DNA of 64,000 bases from Ceratotherium simum simum (lineage: Eukaryota; Chordata; Mammalia; Perissodactyla; Rhinocerotidae). The DNA lies in NCBI RefSeq assembly GCF_000283155.1, contig NW_004454163.1, positions 19,487,648 to 19,551,647 on the forward strand, read 5' to 3'. Under the pieces are notes generated by a model. That model made no database searches. It saw only the letters and a program-made list of their open reading frames with translations, and had not been told where the DNA came from. Of this stretch, positions 53,661 to 64,000 are shown piece by piece. The position numbers and the translations under genes are program-made. Within the stretch, counting starts at the first letter, position 1; the number at the start of each line of letters is the position of its first letter.

Positions 53661-54789
53661 TTTCAAAAGCCTTTGGTGTCCTGTGTCCTAGGGAATGACT
53701 CGAAGTTTTTGAGGAGAAGAGTAATCTGGGAAAGGTCTGTTCTTTCCACTTTTGCTGATCACTTTCAACTTCTTTGTGGAAGACAATCCCTGGGTCTCCT
53801 GCCTGGCCTACACTCCTTTTTGGAGAGTGACCCAGTGTCCACAGTCCTCTTCATGTTCCTGCCACATACGTCCCCTTCCCCATCCTCCCCATCCCCAGCC
53901 ATGACCTGTAGGGCTTGGAAGTTGATCAGTGCTTGATGAGGGCTGAGGTCACAGAGAACTGAGGCTGGGATGGGGGTGCCATGTGCTTGCTGAACAGAGC
54001 TTCCCCAGCCCCTTGATGAGATCCAGCCAACACTCACCCCACTTCCTGGGGATGTCTGACGCCCTCCCCACAATTGCTGTGAATCCCTGGGCTTATGTGT
54101 CCTTGAGTCACTCTGGCCCTAACTTCCTGCTTCTTCTGAGCTTTCCAAATCTTTGTTTTTCTCTCCTCCTTCCCTTTGCCCTCTCAACACCCACTCCATC
54201 CCCTCAGGGGTGCTGAGTGTCTTGTTCTGGAAAATGTAACTGTCGATTCAGGGATTTATATGAGGGGAGTTTTATTACAGCGTCATACAGTGGATCAATT
54301 AAAATGGAATATTCCGGCCTTTAAAATCCCGCATCCCCACCCTCCACCCAATTCCATAGTTCCAGCCACCCACAGCACTGCTCAGCTACCACTCTCTCCC
54401 CACTCGTCTCCCCTGTTCAACTCTCTCCTTCTCATTCCACCCCACAGCTTCAGCCTACCCCAGATACTTTCCTGAGAGGAAGTTTGGTGCCAGCAGGTAA
54501 CAGTTTTCCTCACCCCTGTGCCCTCTGTTCCGTGTAGGGTTTCACACAATACTGGACACAGCCTTGGGGCTCCATCCACAGGCTCCTCCTCTGAGGATCC
54601 CAGGACCAAGTCAGAGGAGAAGGGAGAGGAAACATTCAGGCCTGAAAGGAACAGTCAGCTTAGTGTGACACCCTGCCCCCAACATGGAAATCCTTCCAAA
54701 GAAGCTTCTTCCCTGCCTGGAATCTGAGGGCTCATGGGAATTGGCACAGAGTCACTGTCCCAGTAAAGGATGTTTATGGGCTGGCTTGA
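53661..54789. other. 1.1 kb with no recognised feature
   Basis: Overlapping open frames of 87-102 codons on both strands with no recognisable product. No named repeat. Confidence 0.45.
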
Positions 54790-54900
54790 GATACAAGGAC
54801 GTATCTCTCCTCTTTACCTCACAGGGGTATTGAGGGGTCAAATGACATAATAGATAAGAAAGTGCCTTATAAGACACAAATATAAGGGCTTGTTATAAGA
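54790..54900 (+). mobile_element. MIR SINE fragment, sense
   Basis: ctctttacctcacaggggta, ttgaggggtcaaatgacata and aagtgccttataagacacaa match the MIR 3' half. Confidence 0.6.
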
Positions 54901-54954
54901 TGGTTTTTATTGGAAATGTAATCTGAGTTCCAAACGACCGCTTTCAAATGCACT

Positions 54955-55600
54955 CTTGGACCATAATTATAGTGGACATCTGTTGTTTTTGTTCTGCCCA
55001 ATGGCTCTTTTCCCTTCTTCTGCTAACAATACCGCCCACTCCTCTTCCTCTGGGGAAGTGTGCCTCCTCGACTCCAAACTTGTAATGCTGCCATTACATT
55101 AGTCCACTGCCAGGTCATGGAGATGGACATGTGACCCAGGGATGGCCAATCACATTAACCCTCCCACCACCATCACCAATGATTGATCCATGGGATCCAT
55201 GATCAAAGTCCGGCCAATCACTGTTCTACCTTGAGATTTTGACATACTGAAGTATCGAGAAAGGACTTTTCCTTCCTCTAGGGGCTGCTGAGTAGGGGTG
55301 ACATGAGCTGTTGACAGTCTTGTCTTGCCCCTGTCCTGCCTCCCATGGCCACTTAGAGGAAGCCTTCTGCAGTAGGAAAAAGTAAAGCCAAGCTGGGGGT
55401 TGACCCTGGGAAGCCTGGTCAAGAGTAGGAGAGAGGCCCCTAGTGCATCATCGGAGCCCCTGGTCTCTGTCCCTGAGACAGCCACCGTCCCTGTGCCTTC
55501 CTGTCTCCTGAGAAACACATCCCCTTTTTTCCTTCTGCTACAGCAGACTTTTTGTCTCTGAAAGAATCCCAACCAACACAAGTTAACCCACTTGTGAGCT
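54955..55600. mobile_element. Possible ancient LTR-like repeat
   Basis: Repeated CCAAT contexts (gggatggccaatcacattaa; gtccggccaatcactgttct) and catggagatggacatgtgac are a combination I associate with an old dispersed mammalian repeat of unrecalled name. A 143-codon - frame here has no recognisable product. Confidence 0.35.
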
Positions 55601-56619
55601 GAAGACGACTATTTATGAGTCTCCAACTATTTCATGTGTGAATATCTTCCTTCTCCAAAGAGATTTGAATTGTCTCATGACCAGGAGACTCAGGCTTGAC
55701 ACAGGGTTAGTCAGCAGATGATAAAGACATGGTTATCAAATTAAACTGAACTGAATTAGTGATCTTTACCAGCAAAGCCTGTATCTGCCTTCCAGCCTTT
55801 TCAGAACACATTGAAATACAAACGTCATATATAATAGATGCTAAGTATATGCAGTTGGATGAGCCAACGAACACGTTCTTAATTAAATTAAGGAAAACTG
55901 AGTGTTCATTCACTTTTGTCTCTAACTAGAGGCAATTCTGTTCATTACACAGACACAGGAAGCAAGGCCTGTATATTGTGGGGAGGAGGTGAGGGGAATT
56001 GGAACTTCTTTTTCTGTTCTGGGATCTTGTTTTGAACATTGCTTAAAAATACTGGGTCTTATCCAGATACCGACAACCATTTCTTGCCAAAGAGATTTCT
56101 GCCAAGACAAAGTATGAACTGTAGATGGACCAGTTGAATGGAATCTGGGGTCTGAACACACACAGGGGATGGCGGAGGACTGTGATTTCTGCGTGGGGGT
56201 GGGGGCACCAGCTGGCAGGCAGCCCAGCACAGCTCATTTTTAGAAAAATCAAAACAAAACACCACCATCAACAACATAACGTGATTTTCAGAAACAAAGT
56301 GTAGCAAGGAGTAGGAAGAGAGTAGGATGACGCTTAGGAATTTTAGATTGCTTCACTCTATTAGCAAAGATTAAATAAATACATTTCCATTAAAATAAGG
56401 CTTTATTAACCTAAATTTATGTGTCTGTTGAAAGTTAATAAAATGTTATCACAATAGGCATGTGAATAAGGATTCTCATGTCACAGAGGCTGCGGAGGCC
56501 CCTCTGCTCGCCGGACAAGACCTCGGGCTTCCTAGCTCACTCCAGGTCTGAGCGAGAGCTCGTGAGCTGGTGGCAGTGGTGGCAGAGAAGGGAGACAGAA
56601 TTTTGGAATATGCATCACT
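55601..56619. other. 1 kb with no recognised feature
   Basis: Nothing recognised. Open frames of up to 102 codons on the minus strand overlap one another in several frames. Confidence 0.45.
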
Positions 56620-56790
56620 CTGAGGCTGCAGTTCTGGCTCTCATCACTTGCCTGCCCAGCGACCTTGTTCTCCATTTTCCTCATCTGCAAAGTGCCCTGT
56701 TCGCTTTACAGCAATGTTTTGAAGATCAGATGAAATAGTGGATGATAAGATATTTTGAAAACTGTAAATAGCTATAGAAATGTAAGATCT
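56620..56790 (+). mobile_element. MIR SINE, sense, diverged
   Basis: gaggctgcagttctggctct, catcacttgcctgcccagcg, ccattttcctcatctgcaaa and ttttgaagatcagatgaaat match MIR. Confidence 0.7.
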
Positions 56791-56989
56791 AGTCAGGAAT
56801 AGGGGACATAAACCCTAAGAAGAAAAACTACAAAGTCTAAAATAATAAGAAATGAAAGCCAGGGTCTGGATGAGAGAAAAGGACTTTAGAGGACCAATAT
56901 TGCACACCCAGGAAGATGCTGATTTTTGCCCACCTGCTGGAATATGGTTGTTACTAGGATCCAGGCAGTGTGCTGCAAGGGTTAATGGC

Positions 56990-57232
56990 CTGGACAGACC
57001 CTAGACCCACACTGCCTGGTTCATTCCCCAGCTTTACCTCTTATCAGCCATGTCTTTGGATAGGACACTTAGCCTCTCTTTGCCTCAATTCCCTTATCTG
57101 TGAAATGAGCATAACTACACTCATCCCAGAGGAGAGTTGTGAGAAGTAAGGGAATTCATTCATGTAAACTATTTGAGACAGTGTCTGGTACCTAATAAGT
57201 GCTCGATAAATGGGCTGTCATTCTTATCTGGA
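56990..57232 (+). mobile_element. MIR SINE, sense, nearly full length
   Basis: cacactgcctggttcattcc, cagctttacctcttatcagc, ttggataggacacttagcct, caattcccttatctgtgaaa, gagagttgtgagaagtaagg, cagtgtctggtacctaataa and gtgctcgataaatgggctg. Confidence 0.88.
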
Positions 57233-57234
57233 GT

Positions 57235-57322
57235 ACTAGTCCTGGCCTTACTAATAACTACCTGTGTGATCTTAGGCAAATTATTCAACTTTTCTGTAAT
57301 AAGATGATGTGTTGGACTCCTA
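57235..57322 (+). mobile_element. MIR SINE fragment, sense
   Basis: cctggccttactaataacta, cctgtgtgatcttaggcaaa and ttattcaacttttctgtaat: the MIR core adjoining a full copy, so an independent insertion or a tandem remnant. Confidence 0.7.
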
Positions 57323-57327
57323 GTCCA

Positions 57328-57480
57328 GCAGGGCTCTCAACATTGGCACTATTGACATTTTGGGCCAGATGACACTTTGCTGCGGGTGGTGGTCCTGTGC
57401 ATCGTGGGATGTTTGGCAGCACACCTCACCTCTGCCCTCTAGATGCAGGGGGCAAAATTGCCCTTGGTTGAGAACACTGG
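57328..57480 (-). mobile_element. MER20 (hAT-Charlie MITE), antisense
   Basis: cagggctctcaacattggca, actattgacattttgggcca, gtggtcctgtgcatcgtggg, atgtttggcagcacacctca and ttgcccttggttgagaacac are the reverse complement of MER20, with both terminal inverted repeats present. MER20 copies are known from work on eutherian uterine regulatory evolution; nothing here shows this copy is used. Confidence 0.85.
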
Positions 57481-57489
57481 ACCAGAAGT

Positions 57490-57585
57490 AGAGCTCTTAG
57501 GTTAGAAATCTGTAGACCTTGAGGGTCCCAAAGATGAGTTGGGAGGTCTATGGTTCTCCTGAAATTGTATGTGAACTTGTGCGTG

Positions 57586-57619
<34 letters not shown>

Positions 57620-57725
57620 ATGTACATGTGAGTAAACTCATATGCATTTTTCTCAGGAGAGACCCCCAGTTTTTATCAGCATCTCAAGGCAGTCTGTGAC
57701 CCAAAAGAAGTCTAAACCACTGGTC
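57490..57725. mobile_element. Probable hAT-type MITE with internal (TG)n
   Basis: gaaatctgtagaccttgagg, ctatggttctcctgaaattg, gtttttatcagcatctcaag and cagtctgtgacccaaaagaa then taaaccactgg. The flanks of the TG repeat resemble an old hAT-derived repeat; the family name is uncertain. Confidence 0.5.
57588..57617. repeat. (TG)15 microsatellite
   Basis: 30 bp of uninterrupted TG dinucleotide. Confidence 0.95.
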
Positions 57726-59429
57726 CTGAGCTCTTCTAGCTCTCACGTAATGCTAGTCTATGCTCTGGGAGGAAAGGTATTTTTAAGATGAGCACCAAGT
57801 TCTTCCTGGTCATTGTGGGAAGCTCCCTGGTCTTTCTTTTTCAGCCTTTCTGATAACCCTTCTGCCTCCAATCCCCCTTCCTTCTCCACAGAGCCTCTCC
57901 CTTCTCTCCCATGTTGGTGACTTGAAGGGCTCCTAACAGCCAGTTGCGCCGTGCCAGCTCTCTCTGTGCACCCTCTGAGCTGTGGTCACATGGCAATGGG
58001 TGGGTGGGTGGGAGGCAGGAGGAATATGGTTGGGGAGACATGGGACGAGGGGCATCGTAAGACTCTTCTTTCTGGGTACCCTCAGTCCTATGCTGGTTTT
58101 GAACATGCCCCTTCCTTGCTGGTGTTCTAGTCCTTGTTATCTTGAGCAGAGCCAGAGATGCCTGCAGCTCTTTGCCCAAGGTCATTCTGCTGAAGAGCTA
58201 ATATTCATGCTGCTGCTGCGGTGGGGGACAAATCTCTCGTGTTCTGTGGTGGCAGCAGGGCTCAGCCCATATCTCTTCATACCACGTGATCATATTGAAC
58301 ACTCGTTAAGAACTTGGCTCTTAACCAAGGAAATCTGTTTCCCTTTCAAATTGAATCTGAACCTTCACTCACTCTAGATCAGGAGTGGAGAGAAGGGAAA
58401 GGAGGCCAAGACACCCAAAAGTTTTCTGATCAGGTCCTAGTTTAAATAGAAGAATGGGGAGCTGGATGAGAAAAGTAACTTCATTCAAACACTATCAGCT
58501 GGTGCCAGAGGCCCTCTAGGGAGCTAGAAATACAAAAGTACGCTGTTGGAATGTTTCAGCTCTCTGCTCCCAAGATGAGAACACAGATGGAAACACCTAC
58601 CACTGTCAAATCCCTTTCCCTTCTCTTTCCTCCCACTTCTGCCTTAAGGGATGGATCAGAAAGATGGATTCCTCTCCAGTGTGAGTCTAAACCTGAAGTA
58701 TTTGTGAGGCATCAAAGCTGAAGGACAGGTGTAGACTGGAAAACTAGCTTGGATATTTGTCCAAGTCAGCTGGCAACATGACTCACTGCACCCTCTGTGG
58801 CTTCAACAATCTGGCCTTCTCTCTCTATGGTGCACTTGGGTCACATGGGCAATCTGGATTTGCAAAAAGGATGAATAAGGGTGTGATTATTCACTTTACA
58901 AAGTAATCTTTACTCGTAGAAAAGGAGTCACTAAAATTTTTTTAAAGGCAAATTCCCTAAGTGAACATTTACAAGGATTTAATTGTCACCTAACTTTTCC
59001 AATTCACTTCATTCTTTACAATTTGAAGAGTCAGGCCACCTGTGGTTCCAACAGCATCACCATCCTCAACCAATACTCATCAAATGCCCAAGGGATTTTG
59101 AAATCTGCTCTTCTTCCACTCTTCTGGATGCATGTAATATATGCATAGCTCCTTACACAGGAGTAGCCAGGGAGCTGCGGGATGCTTGTCAGGCCCCCTT
59201 TCCACCTCTGAGAAATTAGGACAACCCGACTGAGCACTCTCAGAGAGGTTGTCAGGGTCAAAGGAGAACCTAGATGTAAAAAGACAGTTTTTTCATGGGG
59301 ATGCTAAAAGTGTGGCTAGAACAATACAGAGACCAGATAGCATATTGTGTTAACTTGTCTGACAACCTCAACACTACAGAAGAGATGAAGGGAAAGAACA
59401 ATCATTCTAGGGCAGCCAAAATAAGAATA
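57726..59429. other. 1.7 kb with no recognised gene or repeat
   Basis: Moderate GC. Includes the short (GGGT)n patch tgggtgggtgggtgggag near 57997. Open frames of 114 (-) and 131 (+) codons overlap and are not recognised. Confidence 0.45.
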
Positions 59430-59640
59430 TTAAAGCTACCATTTACTGAATGTTTTTTATGTGTAAGTTGCTATACAGACATTACATAGATATGTAAATA
59501 CATATTTCCATATTATAAGCTCTTTGCATATATTATTTCCCTTAATTCCCTTCCATGAACTAGTAATTATTATCACCATTTATAGGAGAGGAAATGAAGG
59601 CTTGAATCCAAGTTACAAATGAACCTTCCAGAGGCCACAT
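59430..59640 (-). mobile_element. MIR SINE, antisense
   Basis: ctaccatttactgaatgttt, ttatgtgtaagttgctatac, tattatcaccatttatagga and gaggaaatgaaggcttgaat match antisense MIR. Confidence 0.72.
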
Positions 59641-60449
59641 GTACGGTTCATACAGTTACAGAAAAGCCCCTCACTCCCAGCCCGGCCTCCCTCAGGACCT
59701 GCTTCCGTGAGTCTCAGAAGTTGGGTTGTAAGATCTCCAGCCTGCAGCAAACCAGATGGTGGGTAAGTCCTGAGCAGGTGGGTTGCATGGTAAGGAGAGG
59801 AGATGGTGGACTGCGCAACAGTGGGGCAGCGGCAGCAGGTCTAGGAAAACAGGCCTAATCACCAAAACAGTAGAGTGATCTGGGCCAGTTGGCACAGCGG
59901 ATGAGTCCTCCCGCATTCACTCATCAACCTTGTGGGCAGCCCTGTGTCACAGGCCTTGACTAGAATGCATGCTCAACAGGATGGCCTTTACTAACGAAGG
60001 ATGGGCTAACTGATGCTGAACTCATTTCGTTAAAAAAGATGGGAAAGTGTGTGTGTTCATTGAGGAGAGTTTCCTGAAAGCTGGCTCGAACATAGAGGAT
60101 ACAGAAAGAATGAGGACTTGGGAGCAGGGGAGAGGAGAGGAGCACAGCAGGAGAAATGGCACAGCCACGCGAGTCGGGGAGGCACCTGAGATGAGCCTCA
60201 GGTTTTGCCAAGGGTTCTGACTATCCATCCCCCGCTCGCCTCACGGTGCTGCCTCTTCCAACTCCTGGATGACTTTGAGATGTGGGACCTTGGGCCATGA
60301 TGTTTTCAGGGTAAGAGTGGTCCATTAGTCAACACTTGAGGCTTCCGTGGTTCAAACATGGGACCCTAAGATGTGCTCCCTCACTCTTCTCCAATAGCAC
60401 TGCCCAGAGGAGTTCTACATCCAGGACAAGGCCAGCCCTACAGTCTGTG
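59641..60449. other. Stretch with no recognised feature
   Basis: No named repeat or exon recognised. Confidence 0.45.
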
Positions 60450-60580
60450 AACCGAGTGACTTATGGGACTAATAATAGGATTCTTGTGAGGACTAGATGA
60501 GGTGATACATGCAAAGATTTTAGCACGATGTCTGCCATGTAGTAAGCACCCAATAAAATAAGTGGTTATTATTTCCATCT
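60450..60580 (+). mobile_element. MIR SINE fragment, sense
   Basis: gactaataataggattcttg, tgaggactagatgaggtgat and gtagtaagcacccaataaaa match the MIR 3' half. Confidence 0.72.
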
Positions 60581-60702
60581 GGGCTGAAGACTGTAGCACT
60601 TGAGACTATACCAAGCAGACACAGCTAATGTGACTGTGCCCATTTTACAAGTAAAGAAATCAGGTAAGCAGGAGGGAGTGTAGCATCCTGAAATCAGACC
60701 TA

Positions 60703-60752
60703 GGGAAGTAGGGGTGGCATCGTTTGAGGGAAGTAGGGGTGGCATCTTTTGA
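60703..60752. repeat. Two tandem 25-bp units
   Basis: gggaagtaggggtggcatc plus a six-base end (gtttga, then ttttga), twice (60703-60727 and 60728-60752), with a single mismatch. A local tandem duplication. Confidence 0.92.
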
Positions 60753-61217
60753 TGCCAATGACTGGAAACCAAAGCTTATGTTTTCCAGAGATTAATGCCA
60801 AATCCTTGAATGAATCAGCTGTGTCTTCCTAATCTGGGGTCAGAATGGTACCATCATCATCCTTAGGTGGGATGGGAACATAGGGTGGCTGGGAACCCCA
60901 GGGCTTGAGGATCCAAGGGGAGATTGGTGGAATATGTGTCCCCTTTTGTCTTGTCCACAACTAGCCTGGACTTGACCTGAGATCCAGGAACGAAGGAGAT
61001 CCTACTTTCTGTAACCAGCAGAGGCCTGAAGACTAACCGAAAAATTACACGGGGTACCAGGATTTGGGGTGAGTGAGACTTCCTATGGGAAAAGAGCAGT
61101 GCTTTTGAATTAAAATGGTGAATCAGAGGCTTTGGGAGCTCAGGAGCTCAGCTGACATTTTAGGAAAGCCACGACAACAAAACCCTGGGAGCCCTCCATG
61201 AAAACAGGAGTTAACTG
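60753..61217. other. Stretch with no recognised feature
   Basis: Nothing recognised. Confidence 0.45.
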
Positions 61218-61664
61218 TGAATTAGTCAGCGTTCTCCAGAGAAACGGGACCAATAGGATGTCTTTATCTATGTCTATTTCTTTCAATCTATCTATCTACT
61301 TATTGATTTATTTTAAGGAATTGGCTTATGCAATTGTGGAGGCTGGTGAGTCCAAAATCTGCAGGGCAGGCCAGCAGGCTGGAGACCCAGGGAAGAGTTG
61401 CACTCTGAGCACAAAGGCTGTCTGCTGACAGAATTCATTCTTGCCTGGAGAGGTCCATGCTTGTTCTATTAAGGTCCTCAACTGATTGGATGAGGCCCAC
61501 CCACATTTTGAGGGTAATCTACTTTACTCAAATTCCACCAATTTAAATGTTAATTTCATCAAAAAAAAAAAAAAACTCTTTCATAGAAATACTCAGAATA
61601 ACGTTTGACAAACTCTCTGGGCATTATGGCCCTGCTAAGTTGGCACATAAAATTAATCATCACA
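61218..61664 (+). mobile_element. MLT2-type solo LTR (ERVL) with perfect 5-bp target duplication
   Basis: tgaattagtcagcgttctcc, agagaaacgggaccaatagg, an internal TCTA patch, aaggaattggcttatgcaat, gctggagacccagggaagag, caactgattggatgaggccc and ggcacataaaattaatcatc then aca. The 5-bp sequence aactg occurs at 61213-61217 and 61665-61669, exactly as expected for retroviral integration. No internal region remains. Confidence 0.93.
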
Positions 61665-61679
61665 AACTGAAAATGCAAG

Positions 61680-62960
61680 GCTGAGACTGTTGGTTCATGG
61701 AAGGACTCTGTTGGCTGTGTAAGGCTTGAGAACATGAGAGTAGCCTCTGATGGACTTCCAGGCGACCTCGTGTCAAGGCTTTCATTGGGTGGGAGGTCGG
61801 AGCACATTTCCTGCATCAGACTTTAGTCTTTTAGCTCTTGCCTTTTCAAGTTCTTGTTCTTTCCTCTTGACTTAGGATGGTAAAGGAAACCTGAATTTGC
61901 TCAGTCAATTGTCTGTAAAGTTTCCATCTATTTCCAGAATTTGAAAGATACAGTCCTATTGAGATACCTTGGCCACTTGACGTCGAGGTATTTGGAACAG
62001 ATTTTCTCTGCCAGTGCAACACTTGACAACCATTGTACGATAATTTTATGCTTATGTCTGGCCCGACTGTGAACAATGTAGTCAGTGTTGTGAATTCATG
62101 AATAGAAGCCCTGGTGCTCTCATTGCCCACTGCCCAGCTCCCAAGCATGGGAAAAGGCACCCTTCTTTGGCGCAGGCGTAGGGGAACAATTCTACTCACA
62201 GGGCTGAGGATGGAAAAATTGTCAATAGATGGCAACACCATACGAGCTCGGGAGGTTCTCATGACCTTATAACTCCTGAAACTGGGCTTGGAATGACCCA
62301 CCAGTGTGGCCTGAGAGTCCTGGGGAGTGAGGCAGGCAATTTCAGAGTGGACAGGTTCCTGGCTAATCATAATGTCCCTCGAGAAGAGTAAGAGCTGCAT
62401 GTAAGAGACACAGAGGTGATGAACACCTGATCCCTTCAAGAGCCAGTCATGTAGCCCCCAATGGTGTCAAGCTGATGGTTCCGCCAAACGGTCATTTCAA
62501 TGAACATAGATACTAGCTTGGAGCTGAGTCCTTCAGTCTGGAGTCTGCCAGGCCATGAGAGGAACAACTCCTTTCCCACCAACCCCTTCACCAAAGCATA
62601 CCAACCAGGCTTGGTCTGGCCTCTGGGAAGCCCTCCTTCAAGGCTGGTGTGGGGGGCAGGCCTGCCCACTGCACTGATGGGCAATCTCATCAGATCAGGC
62701 CTTTAGGGGGCAGGGCTATATTTCAAGAGTGATAGGGTGACCTGAGGACCAGGCGATTGTTGCAACAACATGCTGTGTGGAATGAGAGCGTGTACTGCAC
62801 ACCCCTCATGCTCACCTCCCTTTGTTTTCCTCTTCAAACCAGCATTCACGGTCCTGTAGTGTTACACTCTGAAGGCTGTTTTTTCATATGGAGCACGAGG
62901 GAAACAATTCTCCTCCCTGCACGCATCCTACAGGACAAAGATCTCGTGCATGCTTTGTAA
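61680..62960 (-). other. Unassigned 1.3 kb with a drifting open frame, possible pseudogene
   Basis: On the minus strand an 84-codon open frame (62690-62436) is followed directly by a 197-codon one (62439-61846) in another frame. The composition is not obviously repeat-derived, but I recognise no protein family. It may be an old processed pseudogene with a shift, an unnamed repeat, or chance. Confidence 0.3.
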
Positions 62961-63479
62961 ATACTAGCACTATTGGCAATTAGTCAAGATAGTCCTTGGT
63001 TTTGAACATTGGTCAGACAAATTAGCTAATGAAATCTGCAAAAGAAAAGGAAGAGATTAGATATTTTTGTTTGAGGATAAGAACAGACTTGGCATTTGGC
63101 CAAGAGAAGGACACAGGCCTTCGGGTTGGTGTGCTTGATGCTAGGAAAATTATATATTGGTCATGAAATAAAACCGCTCTTTTGTTCTTGAAAAACGGCA
63201 TGGTTTAAAGAATTTATCCAGGTCTACCTGGATTTATTCTCTTTTGTTTGAATTTGATCCTCTGATGCTGTTCAGTTCAATGAATTGAATTGTTGGATAC
63301 CTGCCATTTGATGAGGACAAAAAGATAGAAAAGAGACTATGTTTTCTTTGTTTAAGGAGCTGGTAGAATTACAAGTGGTACCCAAGCGAAGCCATCAACA
63401 GCAACATAAGTGCCAGCTTGGATAATGCTGTTACTTATGTTATAGAAGTTATAAAAAAAGTGAGGGAGAGAGAAAGAGA
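62961..63479. other. Stretch with no recognised feature
   Basis: AT-rich; nothing recognised. Confidence 0.45.
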
Positions 63480-63720
63480 AACTTGAAGCTGAAGGAGGGT
63501 TCATTGAAGAAGTGATTCTTGAGCTCGTCATTGAAAAACAGGCAGGACTTGGGTGGAGGAAAGGCATGTGCAAGATGCTCTGGGTTTAGCAAATAGTGCA
63601 AGCCAAAGAGTGGAGAGAGAGATGAAGCAGGCCCGGGTGGGCACCAAGGAGGAGAGGATCTGACCCAGGCCAGTGTATCTGGAGTCACACCAAGGACTTT
63701 ATGGAGAGGCAGCAAAACTG
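63480..63720 (-). mobile_element. L2 LINE, antisense
   Basis: gattcttgagctcgtcattg, gaggaaaggcatgtgcaaga, tgctctgggtttagcaaata and gtgcaagccaaagagtggag, then agcaggcccgggtgggcacc, follow the antisense L2 3' region. Confidence 0.65.
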
Positions 63721-64000
63721 AATGCTAAAAGTGGCATTTACGCCTGAGGTCATGTCGATATAAGTAATTAATTGAATAACTGAATATACGCAGGAGAAGA
63801 GACAAATCTCCCTTACAGAAGAATTCCAAACAATGTATGTTGATACTCCCACCTCCAAGAGGGGGACCTTAACCTACTCCTGTCCCTACCCCATGTGTAG
63901 ACCAGACTTAGTGACTTGCTTCCAAAGGAAGGACAGAGCATAGAAAGGGGAAAATAGTAGGCTTACAGTGAGGAAATCTGGCTAACACCACCCTAACCAA
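63721..64000. other. Window end, possibly the edge of an old LTR-type repeat
   Basis: gtagaccagacttagtgact and tgcttccaaaggaaggacag resemble a phrase found in old mammalian LTR-type repeats. Too little is present to decide. Confidence 0.3.

Noticed and set aside
62690..62715. Second CTCF-like site (cctttagggggcag)
   Set aside because: Only about 12 of 14 core positions fit, which is too weak to list beside the 24219 site.

Overview
The window looks like mammalian nuclear DNA, almost certainly from a perissodactyl (horse, rhinoceros or tapir). The diagnostic feature is eleven copies of the perissodactyl tRNA-derived SINE family ERE. These have a GGGGCTGGCCCTGTGGCTTAG-like head and a GTTAGCTCAGGGCCA-like tail module, and most are flanked by recognisable target-site duplications. 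Horse is the most familiar host, but the sequence alone does not exclude rhinoceros or tapir. No bacterial, viral or organellar organisation is present.

I recognise no protein-coding gene, exon set, rRNA or functional tRNA gene in these 64 kb. The longest open frames (255, 198, 197 and 188 codons) lie in GC-rich or repeat-derived DNA and resemble no protein I know. The window is therefore read as intergenic or deep intronic DNA. Intron and intergenic sequence cannot be told apart here, and a small terminal or lineage-specific exon could be missed.

Layout. 0-1.3 kb: antisense L1 split by a young ERE. 1.3-5.7 kb: old unassigned DNA, MIR copies and one ERE. 5.8-10.2 kb: two L1 3' ends and a cluster of MER5-type hAT elements, one split by L1. 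10.2-11.3 kb: non-repetitive DNA with a candidate regulatory block. 11.3-13.2 kb: a long antisense L2 and MIR. 15-16.2 kb: the best-preserved L1 3' end, inserted in a MIR. 16.2-17.1 kb: non-repetitive candidate regulatory DNA. 17.1-21 kb: MLT1 and MLT2 solo LTRs, L2 and an ERE. 22-26.5 kb: ERE copies, a (CA)n tract, GC-rich DNA with a long open frame, and a CTCF-like motif. 27.5-30.6 kb: L2, MLT2 and ERE. 30.6-33.4 kb: a large antisense L1 block carrying two ERE insertions. 35-39.7 kb: ERE, a MITE-like element, a long L2 split by MLT1, and MIRs. 41.9-44.1 kb: ERE, L2 and MLT1. 44.3-45.6 kb: an ERVL-type LTR carrying a chimeric tRNA-Glu/RTE SINE. 46-53.7 kb: an STR, MIR, L2, MLT1, a second copy of the same LTR, and an antisense L1-like piece. 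54-64 kb: sparse old repeats (MIR, MER20, MLT2, L2), with two long stretches where I recognise nothing.

The interest lies in how the repeats nest and how they were mobilised. The tRNA-Glu/RTE chimera has an empty-site paralogue in the same window. One ERE copy appears to have ended at its internal A-rich tract. Repeat-free blocks at 10.7-11.3, 16.5-16.8 and 24.2 kb carry plausible transcription-factor sites. Family names come from memory of consensus sequences and need a RepeatMasker run. Interval ends are approximate except where a target-site duplication fixes them.
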